Shown: positions 11,290 to 23,721 of the stretch, piece after piece
Layout: every line of letters starts with the position of its first letter
How positions within the stretch are numbered: position 1 is the stretch's first letter
Source of the DNA: Blasia pusilla
Lineage: Eukaryota; Marchantiophyta; Marchantiopsida; Blasiales
Direction: 5' to 3'
Length of the DNA stretch: 64,000 nt
NCBI GenBank assembly: GCA_050084515.1
Contig: CM114271.1
Location: 7,564,001 to 7,628,000, forward strand
Notes under the pieces: generated by a model
What the model saw: the letters and a program-made list of their open reading frames with translations, nothing else
Told to the model about the DNA's origin: nothing
Database searches by the model: none
Position numbers and translations under genes: made by a program

Positions 11290-11545
11290 AATCTCGGTTG
11301 CTTCTCTTCCTTCTCAATTGCGAGATGATCTCATCCTTGGCAATGTCGGAAACCTCCTCTGGATTAACCTAATGGACATACTTATGGAATATATCGGCAT
11401 ACTCACTCCAACTAAACCTTCCGTCTCTCGGAGTCACCAAAACTCTCGTGAAATCCACTTGGAGATCTTCCTTGAAACTCATGTAAATTTCTTGGAACTT
11501 AGCACTATTCAACTTCTAATACACCTTGTCCAAACTGTGTAGGTC
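11290..11545 (-). pseudogene. unrecognised coding-like fragment, second half, left of copia-1
   Basis: On the minus strand this reads as protein-like sequence (KFQEIYMSFKEDLQVDFTRV, then LVTPRDGRFSWSEYADIFHK) with few stops (TAG before KLNSA; TAG after HKYVH). It follows directly from the fragment at 16824-16990 once the copia element and one target duplication are ignored. I do not know the family. Confidence 0.35.
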
Positions 11546-11550
11546 CACAT

Positions 11551-11863
11551 TGTAGAAAATTGCCAAAGAAGCACAAGTGGTGGGAAATGGCTCTCACACT
11601 CAATCACCATCATGGAGAGCAAAATTTTACAATGAGAGAATGAATGGAGGTTGGTCCCCTTCTCAATTATATAGGGTATATACAAGCAACCCTAACCGTA
11701 ATCTTAACCATAGTCTCGAGTTAGACTAATTGTGATTAACTAATCCTAGTTAAGATAATTGCGCTTAATTGACTAACCAAGATTAAGCTTCCCTACTTTG
11801 TGTGGGTACCAAATATAATAGTTCAGGTGTCTGATGAGGTTAATTGTAACTCAGTCTTCAATA
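11551..11863 (-). repeat. copia-1 3' LTR
   Basis: It pairs with 16506-16818 over 313 positions without an indel. In element orientation it starts TATTGAAGAC and ends ...TTTCTACA. Related plant copia LTRs usually start TGTTGAAG; both LTRs here have TATTG. Confidence 0.9.
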
Positions 11864-11878
11864 CTCCCCCTCAAGCTC
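11864..11878 (-). promoter_or_regulatory. copia-1 polypurine tract
   Basis: In element orientation GAGCTTGAGGGGGAG lies directly before the 3' LTR. This purine run primes plus-strand DNA synthesis in LTR elements. Confidence 0.85.
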
Positions 11879-13330
11879 ATATCGATATGTCTAACTCCTA
11901 AATTGTTTCTAAATATCTCAAACTTATCTTTAGACAATACCTTTGTAAAGATATCAATAATTTTCTGATCTGTATCTATATACACAAGATCAATTTCTCC
12001 TGCAAGAACTTTTTCTCTGATAAAATGATAGTGCACCTCAACATGCTTTGTACGAGCATGAAACACACGGTTATTAGTAAGCTTGATGCTACTAATATTG
12101 TCTGCATATATTACACTAGGTCCTTAATTACTAACACCAATCTCAACAAGTAATCGATGAAGCCACACCGCCTCACATACTGCATTGGTTGCTCCTTTGT
12201 ATTTAGCCTCTGTTGAAGATAAAGCAATTGTAGGTTGTTTCTTTGAAGCCCAACTTATAACTGCGCTTCCCAAAGTAAATGAATAATCAGATGTGGAGTG
12301 TCGATCAGACACGCTTTTTGCCTAATCAGCATCTATGAATCCTTATAATTGTAAACTCGGAGAAGGTTCAAATTGAAGCCCAAATTGAAGAAAGAATTTC
12401 ACATACTGCATAATCCTCCTCACAGCATCAAGGTGAGGTTTTCAAGGTGCTTGCATAAATTGGCTCAGAAGGCCAACTCCATACCTCAAATTTGGCATGG
12501 TTGTAGTCAGATAGATCAAACTTCCAACCATGCGCCTGTACATATTAGAATCTGCAAGCAACTCTCCTTTATCCACTCTTAGCTTCACACCCTGGTCCAA
12601 CAGTATAGAGATTGGCTTACAATCCGTTATACCATATTTTGAAAGCATGTGAAGAGCATATTGTTGTTCTAGTAACCACATGCTCTATCCAACCTTGACA
12701 AACTCAACACCAAGGAAGTACTTGAGTTCTCCCAAGTCCTTCATATCAAATTCTGCCTGTAACTTTAGCTTGACTTCTTATACCATATCCTTAGTACTCC
12801 TTGTAATCAAGAGGTTGTCAACATACAACATAATAATAACCGTATGATCTATCCTCTCAAGACATATAATGAGGAGTCAAAATCACATATCCTAAAACCC
12901 AACTCTTATAGGATGTATGTAATCTTGCAATACTAAGCTTTTGAAGCTTGTTTGAGCCCGTATAGAGCTTTCTTCAACCTGCATACGCGAAATGGAGACT
13001 CAAGATGCTCATATCCAGGTTGTTGAGTCATATATATCTCTTCATATAGCTCTCCATTCAAGAAGGCATTCTTGATGTCCATGTGATGTAATCTTCACTT
13101 CTTACTTATTGTAACTGCAACCACTGTTCTCGTAGTCGCCATCTTTGCAATAGGGTTAAATGTTTCCTCCTAATTGATGCCATATTATTATGCATAGCCC
13201 TTAGCCACCAATCTGGCTTTGTATCTGTTAATTGTACCATCTTGATTGCGCTTGATCTTGTAAATCCATTTGCAACCAATAGCCTCCTCATCATAAGGTA
13301 TATCAACCAGCTCCCAAGTCTGTTGATGTC
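11864..13330 (-). pseudogene. copia-1 reverse transcriptase and RNase H
   Basis: RNase H is seen as [20 protein letters not shown], then [20 protein letters not shown] (12312-12124), and its tail HVEVHYHFIREKVLAGEIDL (12066-11851). The RT C-terminal part is SNMYRRMVGSLIYLTTTMPN (12681-12442). The RT catalytic box reads YVDN at 12825-12814, where the family has YVDD; the second aspartate is Asn, which should abolish activity. Frameshifts and stops break the frame throughout. Confidence 0.8.
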
Positions 13331-13742
13331 TTACTAAAGCAAGCTCTTCCTCCATAACTTCAATCCATTTGACCTTACTTGTAGCTTCTTCAGAATAACT
13401 TGGCTCCTATTCTTGAAGGGTAGTAATCATTTATGCCTGATGTTTTATAAGGAATCCTTCATTTATAAATCTATGAACAGGATGTATGACTCTACTTGAT
13501 CTACGAAGTTGTTGTTTAGAGGTAGATGTCTCTGACACCTAACTCGAGCTCTGACTAGTGTCAACAGACTGAATACGTACTCTTTCCGTTCATGGACTCA
13601 AAGATTCAATTGACAAATCTAGGACCTCTCCTAATCCTGCACTAGTACTTGGGGAATTTGTAGGCAATGTCTGTTGGTTTCCAGTCATGTTCTCCCCCTC
13701 AATAGACAAGTTTAGAGGTGGAATAGGCTCAAATGGAGCATA

Positions 13743-14763
13743 CTATGACTTTAGCTCATTAAAGACAACATCACGACCAATAATAAGCTGTTTACAGAAT
13801 GGAATGTAGCACTTATATCCCTTAGTTCCATCAGTGTAGCTAATGAATATACCTCTTTCAGATTTGGGGTCTAATATCTGACGTCTTTCAGAAGGAACAT
13901 GAGCATAAAAAATACAACCAAGTATTTTCAAGAAGGAAAAATTAGGTTTAGTTTCTCTGAAGACTTTGAATGGATTCTTATCATGAACTCTTGCAGTTGG
14001 AGTTCTATTAATTAAGAAGACTATATCTGCTACAACCTCTGCCCAAACCCCTTAGGCATGTTCTTCTCATTCAGCATAGCTCGTGCTGCCTCAACAATAT
14101 GTTGATTCTTCCTCTTAGTCACTCCATTTTGTTTTGGAGTGTAATGGCAAGTCACTTGACGTTGGATGTCATTCTAACGTAGTAGTCATCAAACTCTGTT
14201 GAAAGATACTCTCCTCCTCTATCATAACGTAATTTTAGAATTTATTCTCTAGTTTGCTTCTCTATTAGAACTCTAAATATTTGGAACACAGAGAATACCT
14301 TTTACTTGGCCTTCACAAGGTATACTCATATATACCTAGAGAAGTCATCAATAAATAAATAAAAGTACTAGCAACCACTAAGGCTATGTTGTGATGCTAT
14401 CCACACATCACTGTGAATCGATACCAATATCTTGGATGCTCTTCTACCTTGCTTTGGAAATGGAAATCTAGCTTATTTTCTAAATTAGCGAGCAAGATAT
14501 ACCTCTGACGTAGCAAGATTCACTAATTTAGAAAGTCTTATTACTAGATTAGATGATGAAAGACTTTGTAATCTTTGAAGATTCATATGTCCAATTCTCT
14601 TATGCCACACATTTAGATCTGTGACTTGTTGGCCAGTTTCACCATACATTGTTGGTTGAATCTCTGGGATAGAAACATCTAATTTGCCCGATCTAGTTCC
14701 TTTGGATATCGTAGTCTGGTCATCCATTGTTTCAATGAAACAACCATCTGTGTTAAACTTCAC
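13743..14763 (-). pseudogene. copia-1 integrase
   Basis: The pre-integrase segment at 14763-14485 contains LNVWHKRIGHMNLQRLQSLS, a zinc-binding H...H pattern. The C-terminal segment at 13931-13743 contains KSERGIFISYTDGTKGYKCY, the typical copia motif that follows the catalytic core. The core between them (about 14480-14000) is interrupted by stops. Confidence 0.75.
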
Positions 14764-16008
14764 TTGATAACCCTGTTCTTCTATCTGTCCTATAAAAATC
14801 TAGTTTCTTGCAATGGTAGGAACATAGAGAATATTTCCAAGAGCACAAAGACCATATGATGCTATTGGAACTTTATCGGTATGCGTGATATGATATTGAG
14901 TGTCATCTCTTGTAAGCACAATTCCAAGATCTTTCACCGGCTCCATACTACTAAATCATTCTGCTTGTGAGGTCATGTGATTTGATGCAAGAGAGTCAAT
15001 GTACCAATCTTCTATCGAGTCTTTCTTGACCATTGCTCCCATATAATGAGTCATGACCAAGAGCTGCTCAATTTGTGAATGTTGTTGTTCTTGGTAATGC
15101 CCTTGATGTTGTTGCTCCACATAGTTTTGTTGTTATTAAGTACCTATTCTCATATCTGCCTTCTTCTTCAAACAAAACTTTGCATAGTGATCCTTTATCC
15201 CACAGTAATTTCAAGATCCAGACCTCGACCCCAACGGTTACCATCATTACCATCTTGTGATTGTGTCTGGTACTGATTCATAGTTGATTGAGTGACATTA
15301 TATTGAGTGCCTCTTCCTCCATATGTTTGGTATCCACCACGATCCCTGCCTCTATTTGATCCATAATGTGCAAATAGCGCAATCTTTTGTAGACTAGACG
15401 AGCTTCTACTACCTACTAGGCGCATCTCTTCTCTAATTAACAGTGGGACTAACACTTGAAAGGTTGGATACTTCTTTCTCACAAAGATCGATAGAGGTCT
15501 CAAAGGACTTGTAATCCTTTGGAAGGCCTTGAAGAGTGAACAAAATCAGATCATCATCTTATATTGTCACTCCAATGCTATTCAACTTATCAACAATATG
15601 TCTAATACTCAAAACATAATCATTTATGCTCTACGATCCTTTCCTCACTTCGTTCAATTGCTTTTTCAATTGAAGCTTTTTGGCCTTTGTAGATGTATGG
15701 AACAGCTTTTCCAATGCATCCCATGTCTCCTTCGGAATATCAACATCTTGAATATGACATGTCATTGGCACACTGATCGTTGTTGAAATATAGTGGATTA
15801 CTTACCTTGCGCGTTTTTTCCAAGCGCGAATACTCAAGTCTATTGAGTCACCTTCTGGCTTGGCCTCATAACATGTGACAAGCTCTCATAGTTCTTGACT
15901 CATTAGAAATTTTTTCATGCGAAACTTCGAGACATTGTAATTCTGCTTATCTAGTTTCTCGTCTCTGATTGATGTTGGAGAATACTCCATGACGACGATT
16001 TTACTCAT
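14764..16008 (-). pseudogene. copia-1 gag and protease
   Basis: Gag probably starts at an ATG at 16008 or 15990 (MEYSPTSIRDEKLDKQNYNV), followed by FRMKKFLMSQEL, as in copia gag. The protease site near 15000 reads YIDSLASNHMTS where the family has DSGASxHM, so the glycine of the active site is lost. Many stops lie between 15500 and 15900. Confidence 0.65.
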
Positions 16009-16490
16009 AAAAAATATAATTTCAGGTTCTCTAGTACCCAATTGAAGCATAGACCACTTTTACATAAAAATTGATCTGGAATTCGCCAAAATTGACCAAT
16101 TATATGGAAGAAATAGTCAAAATTGGTATGTAAAGAGCAAACTACACAACTTTTCTTTATTAATTGCTCTTTCCTATACTGAAATTGCTACTGCAGGAGC
16201 TCAAAATATCAAAATTGAGCGATTTTGGATGCGTTGGAAAGCTCTCAACAAGCTCTATAAGAAATTTAAAACCAACCTCTAGCGCCATTCTAAAGAATAC
16301 AGACCCAAATGGCTAGATTGATTGGGAAAGCCCTCAAAAATGCCTCCAGAATTTTATCACCGTCAAAGCTTCACTTGAAATCTGCACCCACTAAGCACTG
16401 AACCAAATTTCCTTCTCCCAAACTAAAATTATGCCTTCTCTTTCCTCTCTTCTCTCCTCAAACATCAAGAATTTCAAGTGATGTTCTCCT

Positions 16491-16505
16491 ATTGCTGTGA
16501 TACCA
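16491..16505 (-). promoter_or_regulatory. copia-1 primer-binding site
   Basis: Directly after the 5' LTR the element reads TGGTATCACAGCAAT, close to the TGGTATCAGAGC complement of initiator methionine tRNA. This sets the inner LTR edge at 16506. Confidence 0.88.
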
Positions 16506-16818
16506 TGAAGAAAATTGCTAAAGAAGCATAATTGGTGGGAAACGCCTTTCATACTCAACCACCACCATGGTAAACAAAATTTTGCAATGAGAGAATGAGT
16601 AGAGGCCGGTACACTTCTTAATTATATAGGGTATGTACAAGCAACCGTAATCCTAATCTTAACCATAGTCTCGAGTTAGACTAACTGTGATTAACTAACC
16701 CTAATTAAGATAATCACGCTTAACTGACTAACCAAGATTAAGCTTCTCTACTTCGTGTGAGTACCAGATATAGCAGTTCAAGCATCTGATGAGCTTCACT
16801 GTAACTTAGTCTTCAATA
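16506..16818 (-). repeat. copia-1 5' LTR
   Basis: It starts TATTGAAGAC and ends TTTTCTTCA in element orientation, with the primer-binding site next to it. CACAT follows on its outer side. Confidence 0.9.
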
Positions 16819-16823
16819 CACAT

Positions 16824-16990
16824 CCCACTCCTTAGCTTTTCTGATGATGTAATTGAACAAATGTTGCTTTAGTTCATGGAAGGCGTACTCGTCAAGGAAA
16901 AAATGGGCAACTTCTTGTCCGGTCACCTGCAATAAATCTTCATATGTTCGTTCAAAATCAAAGCCTTAAATGGAATAGTCTAATGTGTTA
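16824..16990 (-). pseudogene. unrecognised coding-like fragment, first half, right of copia-1
   Basis: On the minus strand the frame reads FERTYEDLLQVTGQEVAHFF, then EYAFHELKQHLFNYIIRKAK, then EWDV, and passes through the target-site sequence into the fragment at 11290-11545. I do not recognise the protein. It shows that copia-1 landed in coding-like DNA. Confidence 0.35.
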
Positions 16991-17189
16991 TCCACCAAAG
17001 CAGTCGCCTTTGAGTCGAAGAAGATTTGGTATGTCTTATTACGTATATTCCCGGTCCAGACGGCGGCTGAGGGTATCTACAATGATGATCGACTTGGATA
17101 TAATCCTTAGAAAAAAGTGATACGCACGTAGGGTGATGATAAACATCTTGTTGGATCAATCCAACAAGGCGTTTACTCCACATTTAATT

Positions 17190-17603
17190 CCAAGGCTTGT
17201 AACAAGTTTTATCACCATCTAATGGTTAGGAGAAAAGTAAACACCATGTTAACATGAAAATGCCACAAGGACTCGGAAAAAATCCTACTCAATGCCCTCT
17301 TCCTTTTTGATGACATCTCTTACTCTACCCTTCCCCCCTAGGTAGAAAAAACACCGTAACATTGGAGCATGAAATTCTTAAACGCATTAGTCATTGTTTA
17401 TGCCTAGGTCTTAGTAGGCAAGTGAAACAAGTATGACTTGTCTTGACTAAAGGGTATTGATAACTACTTTAGTCATAAGCAGATGACTATGTGAGTTATA
17501 CAAACTTAAATTTAATGACTAAACCATTTTAGTCATAATTTGAGTCATTCTTTTGATGAGTCATATAAAGCCTACTCATAAAAACCACACACTTCTTCTA
17601 GTG
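17190..17603. mobile_element. CACTA transposon right end (element 1)
   Basis: The stretch ends ...ACACTTCTTCTAGTG at 17603, the complement of a CACTAGAAGAAG terminus. Inside are many short subterminal words (ATGACTAAA, TAGTCATAA, GAGTCATTC). Positions 17352-17603 align with 48501-48751, a second right end of the same family. The part 17190-17350 matches one unit of the 343-bp array in the other element. The matching left end was not found to the left, so this is a truncated copy. Confidence 0.75.
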
Positions 17604-18129
17604 ATGCCTCGTACTACACCACTTCATGCCACACGGTATCCACGCTCTCATCTCCCATGGCACCATAAGGGAAAACTTCATAAATAAATGGAAGGGTGAT
17701 AAAACCCACAAAGCTTAGGCTATTGTCGTTGGAAACATTGATAGAAGGTCCACAACTCTGCCTCCACCTTGTTATGGCTGCTAGGTCTACGAAGCCGCTT
17801 CCATCACCAATGGACTTGAAAATAGGCTGCTTGCCCACTTTTTTTACAAGCGAGCACCCAACTTCACAATGGTGTCAAGAACTCCAGATGGGAGTCGTTT
17901 CTTCATCGGCTACTCCAAACATCACTTGGCAACAAGGAAGGCATTGATATTACATGCTGGCATAGGAGCGTCCACTAAATGCTAGTCCATCCTGCTGAAG
18001 AAAACTTCTGCGGTTATCTCCACTCGCAGACTTTCCTCACACACTGTCTGAGTCAACTGTCCAAGTACATTTTGGTATGAAATAGAGGTCTTTAGCTTTT
18101 CTTGGATTGCATGGAGAAGACGTTTTCTA
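17604..18129 (-). pseudogene. decayed coding-like DNA between two CACTA ends
   Basis: Minus-strand frames with protein-like composition occur, for example QPIFKSIGDGSGFVDLAAIT and FVGFITLPFIYEVFPYGAMG at 17838-17614, but with several stops across the stretch. I do not recognise a family. Confidence 0.25.
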
Positions 18130-18132
18130 TTA

Positions 18133-18900
18133 CACTAGAAGAAATCGATGGTTTTATAACTAGGTTATATGACTCATATGAGTCATACTTTACATTCCAC
18201 GACTCGCAATGACTGACGACTACTTTAGGCACAAAAGCCAAGTCATATTTATATGACGACTAGGCTAACTAGGATGGTCGGCTTAGGTGGACACTCGTAC
18301 ATGACTATAAGATGTAGTCATGAGGCCATGACTGACATGTCACTTAGATAATGTGGAATAATGACACGTCAATGGATGATGTGGACTAATTGGTGTGATA
18401 TGTCATTGATGACGTGGAATATGGAAGACAACTCGTGTAGTCATATCTAGGGTATCTGTCTAGTTACCACCAATGACTACAGTAGACATGTTTAGTCATG
18501 TAAAAGTTCACAATATCCAATGACAATGTGATAGGTGTATCCCATGGATGAGAAATCCACTTGGTGATAATAGTCATATCTCCGCCACTCATTAAATTTT
18601 CGGATTCAATCATAGTTAGCAACTTGTGTACTCATTTCAATTTTTTCCAATATTGTAATGTACTCATGTAGTCACATTTAATCACTGGCCGAGTAGTGAC
18701 ACATGACTAGAGTAGAAGGCCCTACAACTGGTGTAGACATAACAATATGACTGTGGGAGTTGCGGACATGGCAAAATGAGTCCTATAGTCATTGCAATAG
18801 GACTGAATGAGTAATTTTTAGTGACTAGGTAGGGATGAAAGCTCACTGCACCAATAATATTTATATAACAAGTAGTGAATGTAGGTTTCATTTTTGGACA
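18133..18900. repeat. CACTA element 2 left terminal and subterminal repeats
   Basis: After the terminal CACTAGAAGAAA the DNA is dense in TGACTCATATGAGTCAT-like and TAGTCAT words in both orientations, the usual subterminal binding-site pattern of CACTA transposases. The terminus resembles that at 57052. Confidence 0.75.
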
Positions 18901-19422
<522 letters not shown>

Positions 19423-20082
19423 AGTCCCGACAGGCATGGTATGTTGGGACAACATGTTTTAAAGCACTACTCTTGGGTAGCTTATAATGAGTGAACTGCG
19501 TGCAAGCAATATAGCAATACTCTCTATCGAGTTGCCCATTGCCGTAGTTGAAACCTGTAGTGAGCTTGCGATGTTGTTCCCCTGGTTGGTAGGTGTGGAT
19601 TAGTGTGTCCTTTAATCCATGTGACTTGTGGCAGTTGTACCACAAGTAAGGTGTCCAATGGACTTAGTTGGAGTAATGGAGATCTGTCCTTCTTTTGAAG
19701 TTGGATTCACGGGCCCTCCTCTACAGCTTAATGCCAAGACTGTTCACCTTCGTAGGTAGTGACGATCTCTGGGGGTAACAAGCGGGCTCTCTTTGGGCAC
19801 CCTACCGCTTGGAGGCAACCCCTCCGCACAAATAGGACAATGAGTCCCTGTCTCAACTCTCGGGCTGGGAGCTTAAACATTCTCCCCGGATCCTAAATCA
19901 GTTGTTTGCCAAACCTCTACATATAATCAGCCGCCTTGAGCCCAATATATCTCCGTCCTCCCAAGCTTGTGAGGAGTATCAGTTCACCTATCAAAGGCGC
20001 ATACAAAAGCTCAGCATCCCCAAGCTGGGCGGGGAATACCGGCATGTTTATGTGAGACAATCAAAGGGCCCCTCTAGTTTGG

Positions 20083-21303
20083 ATGTGGGCAGAGATCGAG
20101 TTCAATCTGGTCTATAGGAGGAGACCACGGTTCCACATGACCATTTTTGGTGTACGTCCCACAATAGACTTCGTCTCATTTAAGATCATGTGCGTAGCTT
20201 TAGGCTTTGAATTCTTGGTTATTGTTGGAGTTACTCGGATGATGAATGGCCGTCAATGTATCTTCAAGGCGTCCATCAAGTGTAGAGGAGGCCAATACTT
20301 GGCTTGCCACAAAAACCAGGTGTCTCAAGAACTGAGATGTGCCTACAAATGGAGGGCTATGGTAGTTGACGGTGGTTCTAGCTTGAAGGAAAGGCCCATC
20401 TCCACAAAACCGTTGGTGATCTACACACCTAATATCTTTAGTGCTCTCCAAGGAACTAGCGATGAAGAGCCTGCACATGAAGAGGTTCCATGTTGCAAGC
20501 AGCCACACCTATGCCAAAAGCATGCCCGCCGACCCCCAACCCACTTAGTGATAGGTCTCCATTTGGGTACCTGGAACTTATGTGGACTAACCCATGCAAT
20601 GAAGGAGCTGGAGGTTGCTGAAGTTTTGCAAAAAAATCAAATACATATATGCTGTGGTCAGGAAACTTGGGAAACCAAGTTAATGGAGATACCCCATGTA
20701 CCACACTATGCATGGTTTGGAAAGATGTGCAACACCCAGGCGGACAACAACAGAGGTATGAAGGGTGTCGGGTTCTTCATCAGAGACTTCATGGTAGACA
20801 GGTATGAGATCATCCGCACACGGCTCGAGTATGAACACAACATATGGGTCAAAGTTCGAGCAGAGTGCAACTCGCGGGATATGTATATTGGGTGTATTTA
20901 CATGCCTACAAACAGTGAATCTGCTATTGTAACAGAGGCATCTTTTGATAGTGTGAAAATTGATTGCCTTGGGTTCCAGAAAAAGGGGAACATAGTCTTG
21001 CTGGGAGACTTCAATAACTCGGTGGGACAAGGCACCGATTCCCAAGCGGAGATCGGGATGTTTGGAGATGTGAGAGTGAAGGGCAATGGCACACGGCTAA
21101 TCACGATGTTGAGGGAACTTCAACTGATGGCACTGAATGATAGGCATAAGGTGGGTTCCCCGGCTTGGACTAGGGTCAACTTCAAGGAGAATGAAATCTC
21201 CATTATGGACTACATAGTTGTGGATGAGGAACTCTACACACGCAGTGGGAAGATCACAGTGGATGCAACAGACATTGGAAGATTAGATCATTCATTGGTT
21301 TAG
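20083..21303 (+). pseudogene. LINE AP-like endonuclease
   Basis: The 406-residue open stretch carries the exonuclease-endonuclease-phosphatase motifs: GTWNLCGL (residues 162-169), QETWET (193-198), IYMPTNS (272-278), LLGDFNNS (307-313), SIMDYIVVD (373-381) and RLDHSLV (400-406), which ends at a TAG. This enzyme nicks target DNA to prime reverse transcription. Residues 1-150 have no clear function and include a Cys/His-rich segment (CCKQPHLCQKH). The TAG after SLV interrupts what was probably one long ORF continuing at 21310. Confidence 0.85.
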
Positions 21304-21309
21304 ACAGAA

Positions 21310-21771
21310 TTGCAGCAAAGGCTAAAATGCTCGACCAAACCAGTGAAGAGAGTAATCAAGAAATGGAGGATACAGGACTTCCAAGATGAGGGCAACAAGA
21401 AGGTGTACATTGGCAAGTTGGAAGAAAATCTCTTAGCATTTGACACTTTCATTGCATCTATCTTCAAGACCTTTAGGTTCACAAGAACAACTATGGACAT
21501 GGTGTTGGCATTGTGGGAGTGTGGAGTGACAGATGCCGCCGAGATTGCTGTCGGCAGGAAATTGATAATATGCGGCAGAGTTGTCAAATGGTGGTCCTTG
21601 GAACTGAAGGCATCCATTGCCAAACGACGGGAAGCATATGTAACAAGTGCCAAAGTCTGGGACGATTCATCCTTGTGGGCAGAGTATGTGGCCCAACGCA
21701 AGGAAACCCGTCTTCTCGTGCGCATGCACAAGAAGAAATTGAACCAAGCGACATACTCATCCATCAATTAG
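21310..21771 (+). pseudogene. LINE linker between endonuclease and RT
   Basis: The frame continues after one stop: basic, helical sequence (KRVIKKWRIQDFQDEGNKKV and KRREAYVTSAKVWDD) such as lies between endonuclease and RT in LINEs. It ends at a TAG after YSSIN, and the reading frame resumes in the next segment. Confidence 0.7.
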
Positions 21772-22502
21772 AATTTCACTGAGAATCAGAAAAAGTTATG
21801 GATGGAAGTGCAGAAATTGAGCAAGGCCAGGGACAAAAATGACGTGAAGGCCTTGAGGAGAAAAGATGGTGGAATGGTGACCATGGCTAAATAGATCCGA
21901 CATGTGTTGGAAGACCATTACAAGGAATTAGGCAGGAAGCCCGCTCGGACATCCCTTGAAGAGCTGAACTTCGAGAGGGTGGTGGAGGATTCTATTAAGA
22001 TACAATGGGAGAAGGTAGATGATGAGGTTGAGTTGAGCAATCCATATAACGATTGGTTCTCCCTAGCTGAGGTGCGAGCAGCGATCAAAGAACTTGTGAA
22101 TCACAAAGCATGCGGTGGTGATGAGCTTGTGAATGAGTTGTTGAAGTATGGCGATGCTGCTATGGCTCGTTCTCTAGTGAGTCTCTTCAACCTGGTCTGG
22201 CGGGCAGATATCATCCCACAAAGATGGCGGATGGCAGTCATCGTGAACCTCTTCAATAAGGGTAAGCAAGACGACCCTGGAAACTACAGGGGTATTACAT
22301 TGCTGAGTATAGTCGGGAAGCTACTTTGCCGTATACTCAACAATAGGATCTCTGTGTACATGGAGGATAATTTTGTCATTAAGGAAGGCCAGGCTAGCTT
22401 TCGGCAAGCTTGAGGATGCGTGGATCACATCTTTACCTTCAGTCAGATTATCCAGGGTAGGAAAAAAGAGGGGAAACCCACCTATTGCTTCTTCTTGGAC
22501 CT
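21772..22502 (+). pseudogene. LINE reverse transcriptase, N-terminal part
   Basis: Fingers motifs are clear: AIKELVNHKACGGDELVNEL, WRMAVIVNLFNKGKQDDPGN, YRGITLLSIVGKLLCRILNN and EGQASFRQA, then a TGA followed by GCVDHIFTFSQIIQ and the start of the first palm motif (YCFFLDL), where G3 interrupts it. The NYRGITLL form is closer to RTE/animal-type LINEs than to the seed-plant L1 form (YRPISL). G3 sits exactly in the codon region of the first catalytic motif. Confidence 0.85.
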
Positions 22503-23682
22503 TATAATGTCTAAGTGTTTCTTATTTACAGTCAATTGTAGAGTTCGATCCCCAAGAGGATCATTGTTGGATGAAAAGAGAGTATAAGGTGATGATTATA
22601 TTGTAAAAGTGTAAGTGATTATGTAATTCAATTGTAGTATTCCAGTATCAGCTTCCGATCCTTCTTAGTACCTATGTTTTCTTCTTCAATTCTCTCGAGT
22701 GGAGTTTAAAGGACGCTCAGGCAATTTATTCTCTCATCATCTCGGAACCTGACAGAGACCTCAAGAATAAAGCTGGCTTCTCCTACTTTCGGAACTCAAT
22801 CCGTCGGGGTAGGTTACTCTCTGTCAAACAGATTTCATACAACTTTATATTGATTATTCCATGGATGAGAAAGGTTCGTCTGATTCACTCTTCACTCGGC
22901 AGACCCAAAAAGAATATTCAGACATAAGCATCGCACATCAAAATAATTGAATGAATGCTTTACTACTCCATCAAGAATTGGAAGACTTCAAAGTATCTAC
23001 AAGCTCGAGAGGGTACATCTCTCTTGCTCGGACCATTCCTATAGCATAAGGACTTCATGAGCGAATGATGATAATAGCTTCTGTCCTGTTTCTTAAATAT
23101 TCTCGAGAGTAGGATCGTTTCTATGATCCGAAGCGTTCTTGATGAAGGGTGTGTCTTTTCAATATCTGTAACTACCTAGATCTATGGTTCTCTTAGCTTT
23201 TCCTACGATCCCTATGAATCCGCGGTACAAAACTGTCCTAACTACCAATTTGATACAAAGGGTCGCGCCCTTTCCTAGTCTCATTCTGTAAACTATGTGT
23301 CGTTTCGAATCTCAATTCGCTGTGCTAAATTTTCGGAGGACGAAGTTCTTCTTTCTTCTTTGTGCTTCGCTCTTCGTGCTTCGCTCTTTGTGCTTCGCTC
23401 TTCGTGCTTCGTTGAAGAACAAGGTACTTTGTATATAGAGCTTCGTTAGCCTTCGTTAAGCTTCGCTGAGCTTCGCGTTGAGCCTTTATACTTCTTTACA
23501 GCTTTTGACTCTCCTCTAAGGCAAATCCTTGATCTTCATCTCTCTGCCTTGTCTTCGGAGCTTGGTGATTCACTTATTCTTCTTTATAATAATAGATAAT
23601 CATAATCAAAATCATAATATACAAGAGTCTTCGTTGAATAAAATGATACATTCTTCAAGATTACAAAATTGTGGGTATCACA
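22503..23682 (-). repeat. G3 3' LTR
   Basis: It is 1180 bp long against 1143 bp for its partner. The extra length is mostly a run of GTGCTTCGCTCTTC-like repeats at about 23350-23415, which is shorter in the 5' LTR. Its outer edge reads TATAATG where the partner has TGTAATG. Confidence 0.93.
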
Positions 23683-23695
23683 TACCCCCTCCCTC
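23683..23695 (-). promoter_or_regulatory. G3 polypurine tract
   Basis: In element orientation GAGGGAGGGGGTA lies immediately before the 3' LTR, as required for plus-strand priming. Confidence 0.88.
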
Positions 23696-23721
23696 AAATG
23701 TGAGCCGCCTCGGCGAACACT

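Larger units (their letters stand above)
11546..16823 (-). mobile_element. full-length Ty1/copia element, copia-1, with target duplications
   Basis: Two 313-bp LTRs (11551-11863, 16506-16818) flank a pol region on the minus strand. CACAT occurs at 11546-11550 and 16819-16823, giving a 5-bp target duplication. The primer-binding site, polypurine tract and the order gag, protease, integrase, RT, RNase H fit Ty1/copia. I count about 44 mismatches between the LTRs by eye (about 14 percent), so the insertion is old. The coding region has many stops and frameshifts. Confidence 0.93.
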
